Shown piece by piece: positions 27,901-29,661 of a stretch of 29,661 nucleotides of DNA. A program made the position numbers and the translations under genes. A model generated the notes under the pieces. The model ran no database searches. It was not told the DNA's origin and saw only the letters and a list, made by a program, of their open reading frames with translations. Each line of letters begins with the position of its first letter. Within the stretch, counting starts at the first letter, position 1. Source of the DNA: a virus. The stretch covers positions 1-29,661 of IMG/VR virus record IMGVR_UViG_3300013137_000075; one strand, written 5' to 3'.

Positions 27901-28273
27901 GCACAAACCTGCACACCGTGCCCCCACAAATCGAACACGTGCCTCGCAGTATATATTTACGCATATTGGGCTCCTTCCTGATAGACCCTGCCATAGTCAC
28001 CGCCCGTTGGCACTTCACGCAAAACGCTTCCCCTTCCGCCAGCCGCACCCGCTCCCGTTTCAGCCCATCCATCCACTGTGCCAGCTGGCTTCCCACAATC
28101 CATAGATAACCGTTATCTTCTCGCCGGTGGGGAGCGCCCGCCGCGCACCAACGCCTGACCGATTTCGCACTCACCCCCAGTACACTCGCAATCTCAAAGG
28201 ACCGGTACTCCATCTCCAGCAACTGCCGCATCCCCTTCCGCGCCCGCGTACTAATCCGTGGCTTTCTCTCCAT
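27893..28273 (-). CDS. Helix-turn-helix plus zinc-ribbon protein coupled to the integrase
   Basis: 126 residues from the second ATG (GGAGA 8 nt upstream). Residues about 10-65 form a helix-turn-helix (MRQLLEMEYRSFEIASVLGVSAKSVRRWCAAGAPHRR reading: FEIASVLGVSAKSVRRWC is the DNA-reading part), and the C-terminus has two Cys pairs, CVKC and CSIC (with a trailing GTVC), a zinc-ribbon-type arrangement. The stop overlaps the integrase start (GTGATTGA), so the two are made together. It may guide or regulate recombination like an excisionase/RDF, or be a transcription factor; the HTH is MerR-like in style. The zinc-finger arrangement is seen, the function is inferred. Confidence 0.65.
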   Translation of the reverse strand: MERKPRISTRARKGMRQLLEMEYRSFEIASVLGVSAKSVRRWCAAGAPHRREDNGYLWIVGSQLAQWMDGLKRERVRLAEGEAFCVKCQRAVTMAGSIRKEPNMRKYILRGTCSICGGTVCRFVRD

Positions 28274-28292
28274 CTGCATTCTCCATTTTGAT

Positions 28293-28325
28293 CCCCCTCT
28301 TTACAAGTGGAGAGGGGGTGAGGTC
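28293..28325. repeat. Palindromic family C copy at the end of the DUF4326 gene
   Basis: CCCCCTCT-N10-AGAGGGGG with the trailing GTGAGGTCTCC common to family C. Its minus-strand reading supplies the last residues TSPPLHL and the stop of the DUF4326 gene. Confidence 0.7.
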
Positions 28326-28609
28326 TCCTCCAGCAGCTTCAACAACACATCCGCGTGGCACAAATTATCCAGATCGCACCAGCATGCCAGGTTCATCCCC
28401 CGCAGCGGCGCAATCCACACCTCAAACCCATCTGGATCGCTCTGCTTGAAACGCCGCGCACGTCGCTCAAACGCCTCAACCCGTTCCCGCTTGTTCAAAA
28501 ACCCATCCGGTCCCCACGGATTACCCCACTGCGTGGGCCTCCCTACGTAGATCGTATCGGGAGGCATCCGCCAGCCCGCCTCCCGTTTCCGCTGCACCCT
28601 ATGCGGCAT
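28301..28609 (-). CDS. DUF4326-domain protein
   Basis: 102 residues from the ATG at 28609 (GGAGG about 9-10 nt upstream; overlaps the upstream stop by 11 nt). The hallmark elements are IYVGRPTQWGNPW, an acidic/basic helix (RERVEAFERRARRFKQ), LRGMNLACWCD and CHADVLLKLLEE. DUF4326 domains occur singly in many phages and bacteria; biochemical function is unknown to me, although the CWC and CHAD-type Cys/His suggest metal or small-molecule binding. Residues 96-102 come from a palindromic repeat. Confidence 0.75.
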   Translation of the reverse strand: MPHRVQRKREAGWRMPPDTIYVGRPTQWGNPWGPDGFLNKRERVEAFERRARRFKQSDPDGFEVWIAPLRGMNLACWCDLDNLCHADVLLKLLEETSPPLHL

Positions 28610-28817
28610 CGAAATCCCCCTCCGCTGGACAACCCGCCTGCACATTTTCCAGCACATCCGTCAGCTCATGCTCGATCCATGCCGCGATCTGCGCATCCGT
28701 GATGACCTCACCGCCTTTCAACACCATCACCCTCGGATTCACCGCCGTGCTGCAGGCGCTGACCTCCACCGGCGTCCGCTGCCCTCCCCTGATTTTCACA
28801 TTCAGATTGAATTCCAT
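28599..28817 (-). CDS. Small protein of unknown function
   Basis: 72 residues. Its ATG overlaps the stop of the upstream gene by 16 nt (ATGGAATTCAATCTGA). Sequence: a beta-type N-terminus (MEFNLNVKIRGGQRTPVEV), then ACSTAVNPRVMVLKGGEVITDAQIAAWIEHELTDVLENV with a helical end and an acidic tail. No family is recognised. The upstream ribosome site is weak, so translation probably depends on coupling. The small gene is part of a tightly packed early cluster leading to the integrase. Confidence 0.6.
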   Translation of the reverse strand: MEFNLNVKIRGGQRTPVEVSACSTAVNPRVMVLKGGEVITDAQIAAWIEHELTDVLENVQAGCPAEGDFDAA

Positions 28818-29266
28818 TTTGACTTTTCCCTGTTCGTAGTAGAGGTTTCAACCTCTATCCGCTTCATTGCCACCGGTCGCCATTCACCCTGTATGGACTC
28901 GATCTGCCTCACCCTCCCCCATTGGGGGAGGGATGGGGTGAGGGTCTTGCCTATCTCCCGCCGCGCATAAACCACCACCCCCAACCCGAACCCCAGCACC
29001 AGCGCCAGCGCCATCCCCGCCACCCCGACCACACCCACTATATTCACCGTCTGTTCTGCATCCGCCCTCTGCAGCGCCTGAATCAGATATTCCTGCATCT
29101 CCAGCGCCCCCCGCGCCTGCAGCGCACTCGCCTCCGCCTCCAACCGCCGCACCTCAACCTTCTGCAGCGCCAGCTCGCGCGAATTCTGCAGCTCCAGCGC
29201 CCCCGCGGCTACCACCCCAGCGAACAGCATCAGCAGCATCACCATTACAATTCCATCGCCCTTCAT
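28802..29266 (-). CDS. Membrane protein with TM-coiled coil-TM layout and repeat-derived C-terminus
   Basis: 154 residues. A TM helix or signal anchor (IVMVMLLMLFAGVVAAGAL) is followed by a charged coiled coil (LQKVEVRRLEAEASALQARG, 34-65) and a second TM (VGVVGVAGMALALVLGFGLGVVVY, about 77-100). After residue 107 the chain is largely made of translated repeats: LTPSLPQWGR (109-118, from family C) and IEVETSTTN (137-145, from family D). The parental gene thus likely ended soon after the second TM. The start is within the end of the upstream gene (113-nt overlap), an unusually long overlap. Role unknown; possibly a membrane scaffold or lysis-related factor. Confidence 0.6.
   Translation of the reverse strand: MKGDGIVMVMLLMLFAGVVAAGALELQNSRELALQKVEVRRLEAEASALQARGALEMQEYLIQALQRADAEQTVNIVGVVGVAGMALALVLGFGLGVVVYARREIGKTLTPSLPQWGRVRQIESIQGEWRPVAMKRIEVETSTTNREKSKWNSI
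28833..28862. repeat. Palindromic repeat family D inside a coding gene
   Basis: TTCGTAGTAGAGGTTTCAAC with CTCTATCCGC. Translated on the minus strand as IEVETSTTN in frame, as in the scaffold gene. Confidence 0.85.
28912..28946. repeat. Palindromic repeat family C inside a coding gene
   Basis: CCCTCCCCC-ATT-GGGGGAGGG plus ATGGGGTGAGGG. Translated on the minus strand as LTPSLPQWGR. The element remains in frame with the gene at 28802-29266. Confidence 0.8.
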
Positions 29267-29636
29267 ACGTCACCTCCACATCCAGCTCCATCGCCGTGAC
29301 CTCGATCGCCAGATCCAGCACCCCGCGCCAATAATTAGCCACGTTATTGAGATCCACACGCCAGCGTATCCCCCCCGGACGGTTCTGCCGGACCCCCGCC
29401 ACCATCTCAAACAACCCATTCCATAACCGGATCCGTGATCGATCATCGCCCTCATCCAGCACCAGGGTCATGGATCCCCCGGGTCGCGGCTCTGTACCGG
29501 CCTCGCCCTTTACATTCCGGTTAAATGGCAGGTAACACACCTCCGTCTTGAATTTCACACCCCCGCCCTTCCTCGTCACCGCCGTCGTTGTGATCTCCGC
29601 CCAGTATGTCAAAAAAGCCCGCGTTGATCCTGACAT
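29154..29636 (-). CDS. Protein of unknown function, first gene of the visible cluster
   Basis: 160 residues, with GGGGGG just before ATG at 29636. Residues about 1-125 have a beta-rich appearance (RAFLTYWAEITTTAVTRKGGG, MTLVLDEGDDRSRIRLWNGLF, IRWRVDLNNVANYWRGVLDLAIEV), with a Cys (TEVCYLPFN). The last ~36 residues (RWNCNGDAADAVRWGGSRGGAGAAEFARAG) look like a shifted-frame reading over the next gene, so the natural end may be earlier and a stop may have been lost. No family is recognised. A conserved Trp-rich beta protein might be a phage early or structural factor. Confidence 0.5.
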   Translation of the reverse strand: MSGSTRAFLTYWAEITTTAVTRKGGGVKFKTEVCYLPFNRNVKGEAGTEPRPGGSMTLVLDEGDDRSRIRLWNGLFEMVAGVRQNRPGGIRWRVDLNNVANYWRGVLDLAIEVTAMELDVEVTYEGRWNCNGDAADAVRWGGSRGGAGAAEFARAGAAEG

Positions 29637-29661
29637 ATACCCCCCTACTCTGCTAATAGCA

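Overview
The window reads as a temperate tailed phage (siphovirus type) or prophage. Almost every gene is on the minus strand, so the layout is best read from high to low coordinates. A full head-tail morphogenesis set can be followed: small and large terminase, portal, SPP1 gp7/MuF-like protein, scaffold, major capsid protein, connector-type genes, HK97 gp10-like protein, two tail-tube-like proteins, tail assembly chaperones with a -1 frameshift site, tape measure, distal tail (Dit)-like protein, ReqiPepy6 Gp37-like tail protein, a clan-A type glycosidase and an M23 peptidase. The DNA is GC-rich and the coding strand is strongly G-biased. Intergenic spaces are full of palindromic and tandem repeats of a kind I associate with Chloroflexota (Anaerolineae-like) genomes. 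That host guess is an inference from repeat style and gene content only.

Right end to middle (29.6-25.4 kb): four small genes of unknown or poorly known function (one with a DUF4326 domain), then a helix-turn-helix/zinc-ribbon protein overlapping a tyrosine integrase. About 0.5 kb of non-coding, relatively AT-rich DNA follows, with a strong inverted repeat; it may hold a terminator and attP. Next is a membrane-protein plus coiled-coil pair that looks like a lysis (holin/spanin-like) unit.

Middle (25.4-9.2 kb): packaging, head, connector and tail-tube genes. Several proteins with carbohydrate-binding-type folds (jelly-roll, concanavalin-like, CBM5/12 repeats) sit between connector genes, and a calcineurin-like metallophosphoesterase is embedded in the neck/tail operon. 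The chaperone gene carries a textbook frameshift signal: CCCAAAA, a 9-nt spacer and a perfect 10-bp stem.

Left (9.2-2.1 kb): a 1020-residue Dit-like protein with inserted sugar-binding-type domains, a tail protein, the glycosidase and the endopeptidase; together these look like a glycan-attacking tail tip. At 1.1-1.8 kb a divergent Xre-type repressor and a ribbon-helix-helix protein flank an AT-rich control region with CGAAC/GTTCG operator-like palindromes and a consensus minus-strand promoter. Further left are small genes, a structured 300-bp stretch containing a tRNA-like sequence without an anticodon arm, and a three-TM membrane protein.

The most unusual aspect is the repeat load. At least five repeat families lie in gene junctions, often starting exactly at a stop codon or supplying the next Shine-Dalgarno. 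Several copies are translated: the same peptide IEVETSTTN occurs inside two unrelated proteins, and other copies form the C-termini of a spanin-like protein and a DUF4326 protein. No replication, primase, helicase or polymerase gene is visible, so either the phage relies on its host or part of the genome lies outside the window.
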